64,000 nt of DNA from Sipunculus nudus (lineage: Eukaryota > Annelida > Sipuncula > Golfingiida > Sipunculidae), in the NCBI GenBank assembly GCA_026874595.1, contig CM049309.1, forward strand, positions 19,471,576 to 19,535,575. The letters are read 5' to 3'. The translations under genes were made by a program, and so were the position numbers. Below are positions 13,307 to 22,973 of this stretch, one piece after another; the first letter of the stretch is position 1, and each line of letters opens with the position of its first letter. Below the pieces are notes generated by a model. The model had not been told where the DNA came from. It searched no databases and worked only from the letters and a program-made list of their open reading frames with translations.

Positions 13307-13850
13307 TTGCCCTTTTATACTTGCAGTTTCGGCCATTTAGACTGTATTAGCAAGTTTAGTAAGTTTTTTCTTCATCAGCAGCATTTGCTTGCAGTAAGAT
13401 ATTATTTGACATTAACCGAATCTAGGCAAAACAAATTAATTCGGTTGAATCTGGCATGCTCTGCTTTTTTTTTTATTTGTTTCACAATTTTATGGTAAAA
13501 ATATATCACGAATGTATTTCTCTTTAATTTTCACTCAGTTTCCATTTCAATTTGACGTGTATTTTCTTGGACGTGGTGACCCTTGATGTCGTACTTTGTG
13601 CTGGTGGTCAAAATGTAGAGTATGTGGCCTTCCCACTTGTGAGAAGATCAAGTGCAGGCTCAAAAACTAGAGAAGCCAGGACTCGGCATTCTGGAAATTC
13701 TTAGTATTCACCTGCATCAGACCTATTTATGGTGTTAAGGAAGATATCTATATCCGAGATATTATAAGAATGTATAACTGACTGTATGTATGAGTGTTAT
13801 GTAATTAATACTGCAATCAGATGATGCAGCAGCTATGAGCTATAGCGATC

Positions 13851-14340
13851 ACTGTCCGTCCGTCTGTCTTTAAACAAGGCACAAATCGTAACTGCTGGAC
13901 CTAACTTCTAACTATACACCCATTTGGTCAATAAAAGATCTCCTTGAAAACATGGAATTAGGTCACTGTTACCTATATTTTCCGAGCTATGGGGCTCTCC
14001 AGAATAATTAAAAATTTGATACAAAAGCTCCAGCTATCTGAATTAATAATACATTGATCGCCATGATTCTTTGCATGTATATTGATCACGGAGTGTTTTT
14101 ACACTTGTTTCCTATGTTTTGGCGGCCTATAAATGAAGCGGTCGTCCGTTAACAGAGCACAAATCGTAACAGTTTGACCTTGCATTTTTTAGGTTGACAA
14201 CCCAGGAGTGGCATGAAAAATCTCTTTGGAAACCTGAATTTAGGTCTTTGTTAATCATATCTTCTAAGCTATGGGGCTCGTAAGTAACCCCAAGAATAAT
14301 TAAAAATTTGATACAAAATCTCCAGTATCTGAATAACTAA
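13851..14340 (+). repeat. Dispersed GGCACAAATCGTAAC repeat, two copies in tandem
   Basis: Two head-to-tail copies of about 260 bp each contain GGCACAAATCGTAAC (or GAGCACAAATCGTAACAG), AGATCTCCTTGAAAAC or ATCTCTTTGGAAACCTG, GAGCTATGGGGCT and AATTAAAAATTTGATACAAA. The same family recurs at 15485-16050, 49771-50450 and 55920-56470. No protein is encoded. It is a dispersed repeat of unknown class. Confidence 0.7.
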
Positions 14341-14480
14341 TTGTATCCGCCATAACAGAGTTTTGCGGATACTATGTTTTCTGTCGGACGCCTCCACAGC
14401 CGCCTCAGCCGCAGCTTTTTTAAATTCGGGATTATTATCGAGTCACATGTGAACTACTGCGCCCTCATTTTTTGTTGACC
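14341..14480 (+). repeat. Dispersed repeat starting with a GTATCCGC hairpin
   Basis: It begins TTGTATCCGCCATAACAGAG and then TTTTGCGGATACTATG, so GTATCCGC pairs with GCGGATAC to form a short hairpin. It then shares a TCACATGTGAACTACTGCGCC block with the copy at 49590-49770, where the hairpin arms are longer. Confidence 0.6.
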
Positions 14481-14589
14481 TCTGACCTGTCATCTCTGCC
14501 CAGCGTCCATATGTGCGTCCGTTTCCACACATAACCGCACTGCCTCGGGAACCGTTTGACCGATCAGGCTAAAAATTTTGCACAAATAT

Positions 14590-15375
14590 AGCCCTTGGAT
14601 AGCTTTATAACATACACTAAAAATGGTGGCGCCACATGCAACCATTTTTGCACGGCGTCCACCTGTTCATCTGCCTTGGGATAAAATCACTCATATCTCT
14701 GCATTGGTTGGACTTATCCAAATGAAATTTTGCATGTGCATACATCCTGGATAGCTTTGTGTTTTTTATGACAGGTGGCGCTACCTACATTCACGCAGAC
14801 ATCCAAGCTAATATCACGATTGGGACAAATTGACCGATTTGGCCAAAATTTTGCATGTGTATAGATCTCCCATAGCTCTTTATCATAAGCAAAACTGGTG
14901 GCGCTTCTGCAACCATTTTTGCACAGCGTCCGTTTGTTTGTCTGCCGTGGGAGAAAATCACTCATATCTCAGTAGTGGTTTGACTGATCTGCCTAAAATT
15001 TCGCATGTTTATACATCTTGGATAGCGTTCTCGATTTTGTGGCAGGTGGCGCCACCTACATTTATGTTTACGCTGCAGACATTCAGGCTTATATCTCAGA
15101 ACTGGTTTGACATATCCCCCCGAAATTTTGCATGTGTTTAGATCTCACATAGCTCTTAATCATATACAAAATTGGTGGCGCCACCTGCCACCATTTTTGC
15201 ACAGTGTCCATCTGTTTGTTTGCTGTCTGATAAAATCACTCATATACAAGTAGTGGTTTGACTTATCTGCCGAAAAATTTGCATATGTATACAACTTGGA
15301 CAGCTTTCTGGATTTTGTGGTAGGTGGCGCAACCTACATACACATTTCGGCTGCAGACATCCATGCTAATATGCA
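14590..15375 (+). repeat. Tandem repeat of about 270 bp with GGTGGCGCCACC palindromes
   Basis: Three imperfect copies can be aligned on the phrase GCATGTGCATACATCCTGGA (14735), GCATGTTTATACATCTTGGA (15002) and GCATATGTATACAACTTGGA (15282). They are spaced about 267 and 280 bp. Each unit has two half-units ending in the self-complementary GGTGGCGCCACC or a one-base variant. A more diverged relative lies at 20820-21320. Confidence 0.75.
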
Positions 15376-15484
15376 ACACACCTCACTCTATTTCCCCTTA
15401 CCACTCAATCCATGCCTCACTTCACCCATCCCACTCTGTTTTCGGCTGATACACGTAGTCGCTTGTCGACTACCTGTATTCTAG

Positions 15485-16050
15485 TTTATTGATTGCAATG
15501 ATACTTTTCATGCATATTGATCATATAGTGTTTTCATCAGTTCCTGCAAACTGGTGTCACAATCTGTATTTTTTTCTATTTTTATGCATGTTTTTCCTTT
15601 ATTTTTTTAGACCATCATTTGAAGTGGTCTGGTTGTAAATAGGGCACAAACTGTAACCGATAGACTTAGACATTTCTAACTTTACATCCAGGGATAACCC
15701 TGGGTAAATCTCCTGAGAAACCTGAAATTAGGTCATGGTGACCTTTATATTGCGAATAAGGGGAGAAAACATGATTTTAAAGCACTCAGTGAGTCAGACA
15801 AGGCACAAATTGTATCCATTCTGCCTAGAATCCTCATTCATGACTTTCAGGGAGTACACAAAAAATCTCCTTGGAAACCTAAATAATGTCACTGTGACCT
15901 ATTTTCTGCAAGCTGTGTGAAAGAACATGATTTTAACCCGCTCTTAGTCAGATGGGCACAAATGGTTGCAACTGGATGTAGAATAAGGTCACTGTAACCT
16001 ATATTTAAGGTCTATTGGTAAAATGCATGATTTTGAGCACTCCGAGTAAT
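15485..16050 (+). repeat. Dispersed GGCACAAATCGTAAC repeat, further copies
   Basis: Partial copies of the family at 13851-14340, marked by GGGCACAAACTGTAACC, AATCTCCTGAGAAACCTG, AGGCACAAATTGTATCC and ATCTCCTTGGAAACCT. They are more diverged than the copies near 14 kb. Confidence 0.6.
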
Positions 16051-17059
16051 TAACCTGTTGTTCAAGGCTCCTTGAATTCAGCTTAAGAGTCATGGCCCGT
16101 GGGGGACTTGTTTAAATATTTAGTCTGCCATTGCACCAGTGCCTAAAAGCAAGTGAGGATTCCATTCATATGGGCTATAATCTGTTACAACCTGTCTATT
16201 TGGCAGGCAAATAAACAGATCACAGAGTTGGACGCCCTCTTTCAAATGTTAAAACATAAAGCTCCTGTCACATTAGCACAACTTACGAGTGACAATTTTT
16301 GCTGCCCGCAGCTCCCCGCAGTTGGTACGGACCTGGCGGTATCTAGCCATGGCAACATGACACTCAGGCCTTCGGAAATAAACTGATACAGTGATAGGGC
16401 CTGGAGTCATGATGGCAGTCACAACAGAACGCCCATTCTAAGGGTCGGATCAAAATATTTCCTGTCTGGTTTTATTTGGCATCACAGGCTTATTTAGTCG
16501 TATTATATGTGCTTAATATCGAAGAAAAAATGTTGTTACACAAAAATAATTACATTTATTACCTCCTTTCATCACTGCTGCACCGATTCACGTGAAGTGG
16601 TACTTCTCATTCAAAACTAAATGTGTCATGGCGCGGTCGTGTATGTAAACTTGGAAGTCGGAAGCCGGAAGCCGGAAACCAACGAAAGCAATTTAAAGCA
16701 TATACAAAATGCTAACGATTCAATACCGTTTTGTTTTTCCCCTGATAGAATAAGATCTTTTTTATCATTCTGTGAAGAATAATAGTTATCCATTGTTTAA
16801 TCTGAACGTTATTGAAGATTTCGTGCTCGGAAGCCATCTCGGAAGTCAGTCAGAAGTGCTTGGATGTTATCCAATGTGTATAACTCGGAAGTCACAGAGG
16901 CGCACTGTTTAACTTGTGCCCAAATGCAGTTTCATTATAATTATAGTTGCATGCATATATTAAAACTGCTAATGCATGATTCTGCTTTTAATGAGTGTAT
17001 AATACAATACATGATACATAATCGGAAAACTATAAGTTCTTAATTTTTTTATTTGTAAA

Positions 17060-17064
<5 letters not shown>

Positions 17065-17110
<46 letters not shown>
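17065..17110. repeat. (AT)n microsatellite
   Basis: A run of about 45 bp of TA dinucleotides inside the long-TIR element. Confidence 0.9.
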
Positions 17111-17111
<1 letters not shown>

Positions 17112-17564
17112 TTGTATTTTCACGTAACATATTTCACTCCATCTCAAGATTATGATTGATTTTCTGTTCCGCATCTATTCTCTTACATGTTTTTGAACAA
17201 TGTATTCAAACTTTAGGTTGTTGGGCTATAATATTTATATTTCTATAAAATTACGGTATAAACTGGAAAGTCAAAATATTCAAAAGTTAGTAACATGTTA
17301 ATGTCAATGATGAAATGCGCGTCTATACATTTATAACTGGCAAATGTCACTCCTAGTATTTAAATGTAGTACTCGTTGTAAAATAATTTATATGATTAAG
17401 TCTTATGACAATCTTTGCATTTTTTCCCGACATTTGTGATCTGTGAGCGCACAGGCTCGGACAGCAGAACAGTGCGCGAGTCTGAGTATCAGCCGAGGAG
17501 CCGGTCGATCCCAACCCGAGCTCAGCAGTCTGTGGGGAGACCGTGCATGACTCACACGGTAATG

Positions 17565-17566
<2 letters not shown>

Positions 17567-17595
<29 letters not shown>
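17567..17595 (+). repeat. G homopolymer of about 28 bases
   Basis: This is the longest uninterrupted G run in the window. It is preceded by AATGCC and followed by TTGGG. Its exact length is likely to be uncertain in any assembly. Confidence 0.85.
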
Positions 17596-17597
<2 letters not shown>

Positions 17598-20088
17598 GGG
17601 ATTCGTCGGTGTTATTATCGAGAAAAGTGTGATAACGGAAATACTTCCTCTCTCATTATAATAGTATATATTTGGATGCTCTCTCAGTGGAGTAAATCAC
17701 CAATTTATGAATTGGAAAGTAATAAATATTATAATGAAATTGCTAGGGAATAAAAAAAGTAATCTGGAAAAGAAATGAAAATTAATTAGGAAAAAATGGG
17801 AAAAGAACTCGATAAAATGAGAGATATTACGTCTGAACGGGCTTGCGCCCTCTATGAATGCACCACTGAATAATAAATATGGTATAATAAACCCTAATAC
17901 GGCATTAAAAATACAGTTATAATTTACGATGTCATTCAAAATAAAAAGAGTAATATATTTTCCATACGTTAAACAAATATGAAAATTCAATATATCCCAG
18001 TAGGTCATCGCTGGAACAAACATACATGTATCATTTACAAAACGAAATGTCTTTCAATATGTTAGAGTTCAACGATATTTTTTAAAAAAAATGTTAAATT
18101 TAAATATCTTAGAAAAGGGATACAACAGTCCAGATAATATTTAACATACTAATACATGTGTTATTATAAAATCTGATCGATTTTTGAATTTAAGCAAATA
18201 TTTTTTTAAAACTAAAATTAATTCATTTTCAAGTTTTTCACTCTTTCTTTCAAACTTTATCAATCTCGAAATTTATATTATAATAATTTCACTCCTGATG
18301 TTTCAATATCACATTTCAACTTCAAATATATGGATATTTATTAATATTAAAGTATGTTTGCAACTGATTCACTCTCAAACGTTATAATATGTGCATGATA
18401 AGGGCATCTAACCAGAATGTGCTCCCTTCAACTTCATATTACTGTACGATTACAAGGATCTCGATAAGAAATTACAATTTTGTTTACATTATATATATAT
18501 AAATCAATGTGTGCAACCGGACCATGATATGTAAGATATAATTTTGCATATAAAGTATTACATAATAGATAAGAGTCTAAGAGATTCATAATCCTGATGA
18601 AATTATTTAGTCAATGGAAGAGGAAAAGGTTTTTCAATTTATACATTAAAAATAAAAAATTTTGTTCGAAACAACTTGTAAAAACATTAACTGGACGTTT
18701 TTTGGTTCTGTCAAATTTTCTGTTTAAGTCTCTATGATATTATCAGGGTGATTTGTATCGGGGCACATGTATAAAATATTATCAAAACCTTTATTTTTTT
18801 CCATGTTTCCACCAACATAAAATGCGGTAACAGCGTAAAATATTGATGAGTTAAAATAATCTTGTTTTACAAAATGAAATAAAATAACAATATAATATAT
18901 TATAAAAAAACAGCATCATGAATGTTACAAACAGATTGAGTTTATGAAAAATATATGATACTGAAGAAACAGAAAATGCTTGACACGTTTGCTGACGATA
19001 TGATGACCAGTGCATTTGCCATTACTAGCTTCCGAGTTTTACACATTTGGACCATAACCTGGCATTTCCGAGCAAAAAATAGTCTATAACTTCGGATGGA
19101 TAACTTTGATTATTTTACATAATGATAGAAAAGACCTTATTCTATCAATAAAAAAAGGTACTTTCTATTGATGTAGTAGCATTTTAATTATGCTTCGATC
19201 ATTGCTTTAAAAAAAGTCCTTGCTTCCGACTTCGGTCTTCCGAGTTTTACACATAGCCGTTTGGAAATCCCCTACCGGAAGTTATGGTTCTCCCGCTGAC
19301 AGACGTGGAGACGAGTTTTTAGAGTAAAACCAGCCTCGGAATTAAAAACTGCTGCACGAATACACGTAAGTCAACCGTGGATGAAATAATTATTATTTTC
19401 CCCAACAGAATAACGTCACATTTTGTCTTAACTCAGGAAAATGACAGTTCGAGAAGAAGATGAAAATGAAAAGGTAGTGTCAGAAATGGCGTGCACATCT
19501 GCACATACTAGAATTGATGCGAACCCAATAGCTTGTACTGTCACCCTATCGTCTTCAGTTCACCTAAAATCGACGTTTGGGGTGACAAGCTGTCGCAAGG
19601 CGGTATCTCGCCCAGATCTTATCCGAACTTGCCCGCACGTAACGGAAGTCCGAGTTGCCCGCAGCCAAGTTTTGAACATGCTCAAAGCTTGGTCCGGCCG
19701 GGTTAGCTGTGGAAGTTTGCCCGCAAAAGTCCACGCAGAACACCAGCAGGAGGCCCGTAGCGGACGCAAGTCACAGGCAGTTAACCCACTTGAAGAAAGT
19801 ATGTTGGCCGTGGACCTGTGGCAATTTCGCGCCAGCACGTGTCAGATGCGGGCATGGAGCGTGTGTTTTGCTGACAAGGAACAGTGTCGGTACTGCCGAC
19901 CTGCGTGTGTATCCCGTCATTTCTGCGGGCATGGAGCGAGGTTTACCAGGAACGTAAGGGCATGTTGAGGGCCAGTTACTGTCTTCCTGCTGGTAATCTA
20001 AGGTCTGGCTGCGTGCAAGTTGCTGGCTTTCTGCGATTACCTCTGCCGTATAAATAGTCCCGCTACCGGCACGCACAACTCTCGCGCC

Positions 20089-20175
20089 TAGACTGGTACC
20101 CTGCTCTATTATGGCCCTCAGCCTCTATGATTGGCCTAGAGCATCGGTGCCATAATAGAGCGGGGTACCAGTCTA
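20089..20175. mobile_element. 87-bp palindromic MITE with 9-bp target duplication
   Basis: Arms of 26-27 bp run TAGACTGGTACCC...TATTATGGC at 20089-20115 and the near-exact complement at 20149-20175, with one or two mismatches and a loop of about 33 bp. The 9-bp sequence TCTCGCGCC flanks both sides exactly (20080-20088 and 20176-20184), which is a clear target-site duplication. A 9-bp duplication is typical of the Mutator (MULE) superfamily. No coding capacity is present. Confidence 0.78.
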
Positions 20176-20450
20176 TCTCGCGCCTTGCAAGCAACTCCCC
20201 TTATGTACGCAGATAACCCGCAGTGCCCGTATGTGGCTCGGAGCTGACACGGACCTGTCTCTGAGCTCTCACGCGCCTGGCCCGCATGTTACACGGAGCA
20301 CACGCAAGGCCCACGCAGATTCCACGCTCCAACAGGGAAGTTCCACGCGAAACCTACCAAAATCTTGACCTGCTCGCAGAATTTTTCCTGCATGCAACAA
20401 AATTCATGCACGCAACAAGCCCGTGTGGCCCACGCATTGCTAATGTGACA

Positions 20451-20819
20451 TTCCTATACCTTTTCATCTTCTAAGGTTATTGCCTATGGCCTATATTTTT
20501 GTGTACTCGTCAAACCTTGCATGTCCTCACCTCATAAACATATGTTTTGTCTTATAAAAAGAAACTAATGGCAGCTTGGTGAAAGCACGGCTAAGATACT
20601 GCATGTTGTATTTTAAAGATATTGATGGTAAAATCCGTTACTGATTATTCTAATACAGGGATTGTATGGTTTTAAAACATAATAGTACTGAACATGACGC
20701 AGTGAGTAGGAATTACAAAAGCTGGTCACTGTATCCTTTGAAATGAAGTTTCCCTGGAGGGACATACTGTGTATGGCCTGGTTCTGCTGCCACCACACAT
20801 GCTGCATTCATTTCCAAAG
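20451..20819. other. Gene-free stretch
   Basis: Nothing recognisable is seen: AT-rich, no repeat boundary, no exon. Confidence 0.45.
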
Positions 20820-21320
20820 AACATCTTGAGAGGCATTAGATGGAATTTGATTAAACTTGGCATCCTTATGGGGCGACAAGTGGTCAGTGAAATAGTGCCC
20901 TGTCATTTTGTGTTGACCTCTGACCTTTTCTCTGTGAGCAGCATTTATCTGTCTATTTTGGGTAAAAATCACAAATATCTCAGGAGGGATTTGATGTATT
21001 GGCCTACAATTTTGCATGCCCATACATTGTAGATACCTTTATTTTGTCCACAAGACTGGCAGTGCCATCAAAAATCATTTTTAAATGACATGCATCTGTA
21101 TTGAGTGAGCATTACACTCTCTCTGAGGAATGGTTTGGTGTATTGGCCTGAAAGTTTGCATGTCCATGGATCTTAGATAGCATACATAGGACTGGTGGCA
21201 CCACCTACAATTGTTTAATGTAGCATATATCCATGCTCACATCTCAGTCTTTAGAGGTCCAACATATTAGCCTGAAATTCTGCATGTTCAAAAATCTTAT
21301 AACTTTATCTCATAACATGG
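20820..21320 (+). repeat. Diverged relatives of the 270-bp GGTGGCGCC repeat
   Basis: Phrases such as TTTTGCATGCCCATACATTG, TGGCAGTGCCATC, GATTTGATGTATTGGCC and ACTGGTGGCACCACCTACA repeat at roughly 130-140 bp. They match the half-units at 14590-15375 after substantial divergence. Confidence 0.55.
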
Positions 21321-21344
21321 CTACGTTCAATATAGTTATATGCT

Positions 21345-21770
21345 TAAAATAAGCTATCTTAAAAATTATCATGTTAAGTGAGTAAATATATTTCCTGATT
21401 TTTGACAGTGTTATATATTTGGGCCCTGAACTTCAAAGATTTGTGCAGTATTTACCTTATTTTTGGCATGTACATAAGAAATATATACAAGAATGGTTAT
21501 ATGAAATATGAATAGATTAACAAGATTGGTTTTCAGTGGTCAGTTTTGAAGTGTAATAATAGGTTTTTACTAGAAAATGGAGGTTTTCCTTAGTTTCTCA
21601 AAGGAACAAAGTTGCAGTGACCCAGTTTTTAGTTTGGTAAATCTTGGGGATATCTAACAGTATGCCAAATTCGATATTCCAATTCCTGGAATTTTACATT
21701 CATAGGTCCAAAGGTTTCAAAATGTGCCAGTTTGAAGGACTGACAAAGGACTATAGCTCAGCTGAGCTAA
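21345..21770 (+). repeat. 3' part of the GGGACCCATGGG/CTCAGCTGAGCT dispersed repeat
   Basis: From TCATGTTAAGTGAGTAAATA to the terminal ATAGCTCAGCTGAGCT it follows the same order of phrases as 63690-64000 and 48000-48205: TTTGGCATGTACATAAGAA, TTTCTCAAAGGAACAAAG, CTAACAGTATGCC and AAAATGTGCCAG. It is a partial copy of the family whose longer copies are at 45427-48205 and 62240-64000. Confidence 0.65.
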
Positions 21771-22042
21771 AAATTGGTATTGCCTAAGTCTGGAGATACA
21801 ATGGCATCTCTGATGCTAGAATTTTTACAGGCCCTCACATCAGTACACATTCCAAGCTTTACATAGTTCATGCCCCTGGGATTTGGCTGCTTGTTTTCTG
21901 CCAATATTCCTGAAACTCAAAGCAGGTAATACATAAGACTTGAAATCTTTCAATTTTTGTGAATAAACACAAGCCCACCGTCAATTTATGCCCTTTATTA
22001 TGATATTAAAGATGTTACAGGTAAATGTTATAGTAAAGATAG

Positions 22043-22045
<3 letters not shown>

Positions 22046-22078
<33 letters not shown>
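22046..22078. repeat. (AT)n microsatellite
   Basis: An AT dinucleotide run lies between the dispersed repeat and the 3' end of the TTC23-like gene. Confidence 0.85.
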
Positions 22079-22644
22079 GGGTGAAAATAAATATATATCA
22101 ATTGAGTATATCAATAAACAGCCAAATACATCAGTAAAAATATCACATGATGTAGCTATTATGGACGGAATAACATATATGATTTGATAGCTGTCTGTCT
22201 TATAGAAATACAGACATTTTTTTTAAGGATATGCATTATAATATATACATCTTTATTCGTACCACAAAGAGCTTATACATCAGCTGTCCCTAATCTGTCC
22301 CACAAACATGCATCATAATTAGAACCTTTAAGTGCTAAAGGCAGATACAAAAATATCTCATGATTTTAAGAGAGAAAAGATTTCAATTATTGTACAAATA
22401 TGACTCATCTTTTTTTCATAAAATCATGCATATCTTTTAAATTTTTTTACCTGCTTCCAAATAGTTTCTGCATCAGTAATAATATAAAAAAAATTACTAA
22501 AATTCACTTTCCAAGTGTATCTATTGTCAATATTTTTTTCTAAATAAAAAAATACCACTGATATACATATTTTACAATGAACAAAGGAATATTTTGTATG
22601 CAAGTTTCACACTTAATGCAAGAAAAAAGTGAAATTTAAATGAT

Positions 22645-22650
22645 TTTATT
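22645..22650 (-). terminator. Candidate poly(A) signal, TTC23-like gene
   Basis: AATAAA on the minus strand about 200 bp after the stop codon. It is an alternative to the nearer one at 22759-22764. Confidence 0.4.
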
Positions 22651-22758
22651 ATCTTCACAGTGTCTGATGAAACCTAATGAACTGCTGACAAAGTCAGGAT
22701 TTATGAAGAATTTCTACATGGTCTTTTATGAATAATTGCTTTGTCATCAGTTTGTTTT

Positions 22759-22764
22759 TTATTA
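22759..22764 (-). terminator. Candidate poly(A) signal, TTC23-like gene
   Basis: AATAAA on the minus strand about 85 bp downstream of the TGA at 22850-22852. It is the first such hexamer after the stop. The cleavage site itself cannot be read from sequence. Confidence 0.45.
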
Positions 22765-22849
22765 GATCAATAATTAACTTGAACAAAGCTGCCTCCTGTA
22801 TCTGAGATTTAAAGTTCAAGTTAACAAGCTTGGTTTTGTTCATCTGTTG

Positions 22850-22973
22850 TCAGTATGTTTGTGACTTGAAGCCCCCTAGTGGCTGGTTTCTGTTCACGAT
22901 GGACGAGAATCTTGGTCGTTCCTTGAGCTCCTCCGCTTTAAGCTTCTTGGTCTTGGCCTTGATGTTAGGATTC
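22850..22973 (-). CDS. TTC23: TTC23-like coding exon 11 (last)
   Basis: Acceptor TTACAAAACAG precedes the exon and TGA ends it at 22850. It encodes residues 464-503, a Lys-rich tail (NPNIKAKTKKLKAEELKE) ending in GGFKSQTY. Human TTC23 also ends in a basic, non-TPR tail. Confidence 0.8.

Larger units (their letters stand above)
16636..19258. mobile_element. Element with long (about 250 bp) inverted termini
   Basis: Sequence 16636-16885 is similar to the reverse complement of 19012-19258. Both read from the outside as GTGTATGTAAAC or GTGTAAAAC, GGAAGTCGGAAGC, then GATAGAATAAGATCTTTT and AGTTATCCAT, then a GCTCGGAA block, and both arms end in a TAACTCGGAAG or AAACTCGGAAG phrase. The roughly 2.1-kb interior is AT-rich, contains an (AT)n tract and a 28-base G run, and shows no recognisable transposase. 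This resembles a foldback or long-TIR non-autonomous element. Confidence 0.5.
16266..20450. mobile_element. Possible 4.2-kb DNA element with TGTCACATTAGCA ends
   Basis: TGTCACATTAGCA at 16266-16278 is matched by its exact complement TGCTAATGTGACA at 20438-20450. Inside both ends lie GC-rich stretches repeating CCCGCA and CACGCA (16300-16325 on the left, 19600-20430 on the right). They contrast sharply with the AT-rich centre. TCC lies just outside the left end and one base outside the right end. A second inverted-repeat element (16636-19258) and an 87-bp palindromic MITE (20089-20175) are nested within. The 13-bp termini alone are modest evidence. Confidence 0.35.

Noticed and set aside
17697-18023. 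108-codon minus-strand frame rich in Phe, Ile and Leu resembling membrane segments
   Set aside because: Its composition follows from the AT-rich sequence inside a long-TIR element, and there is no start context or homologue pattern.
19441-19968. Longest uninterrupted frame in the left third of the window, 175 codons, Cys- and Arg-rich
   Set aside because: Apart from its first few codons it runs through the GC-rich CCCGCA/CACGCA subterminal region of a transposon, overlapping frames are equally open on the other strand, and no domain is recognisable. It looks like a by-product of local GC richness.
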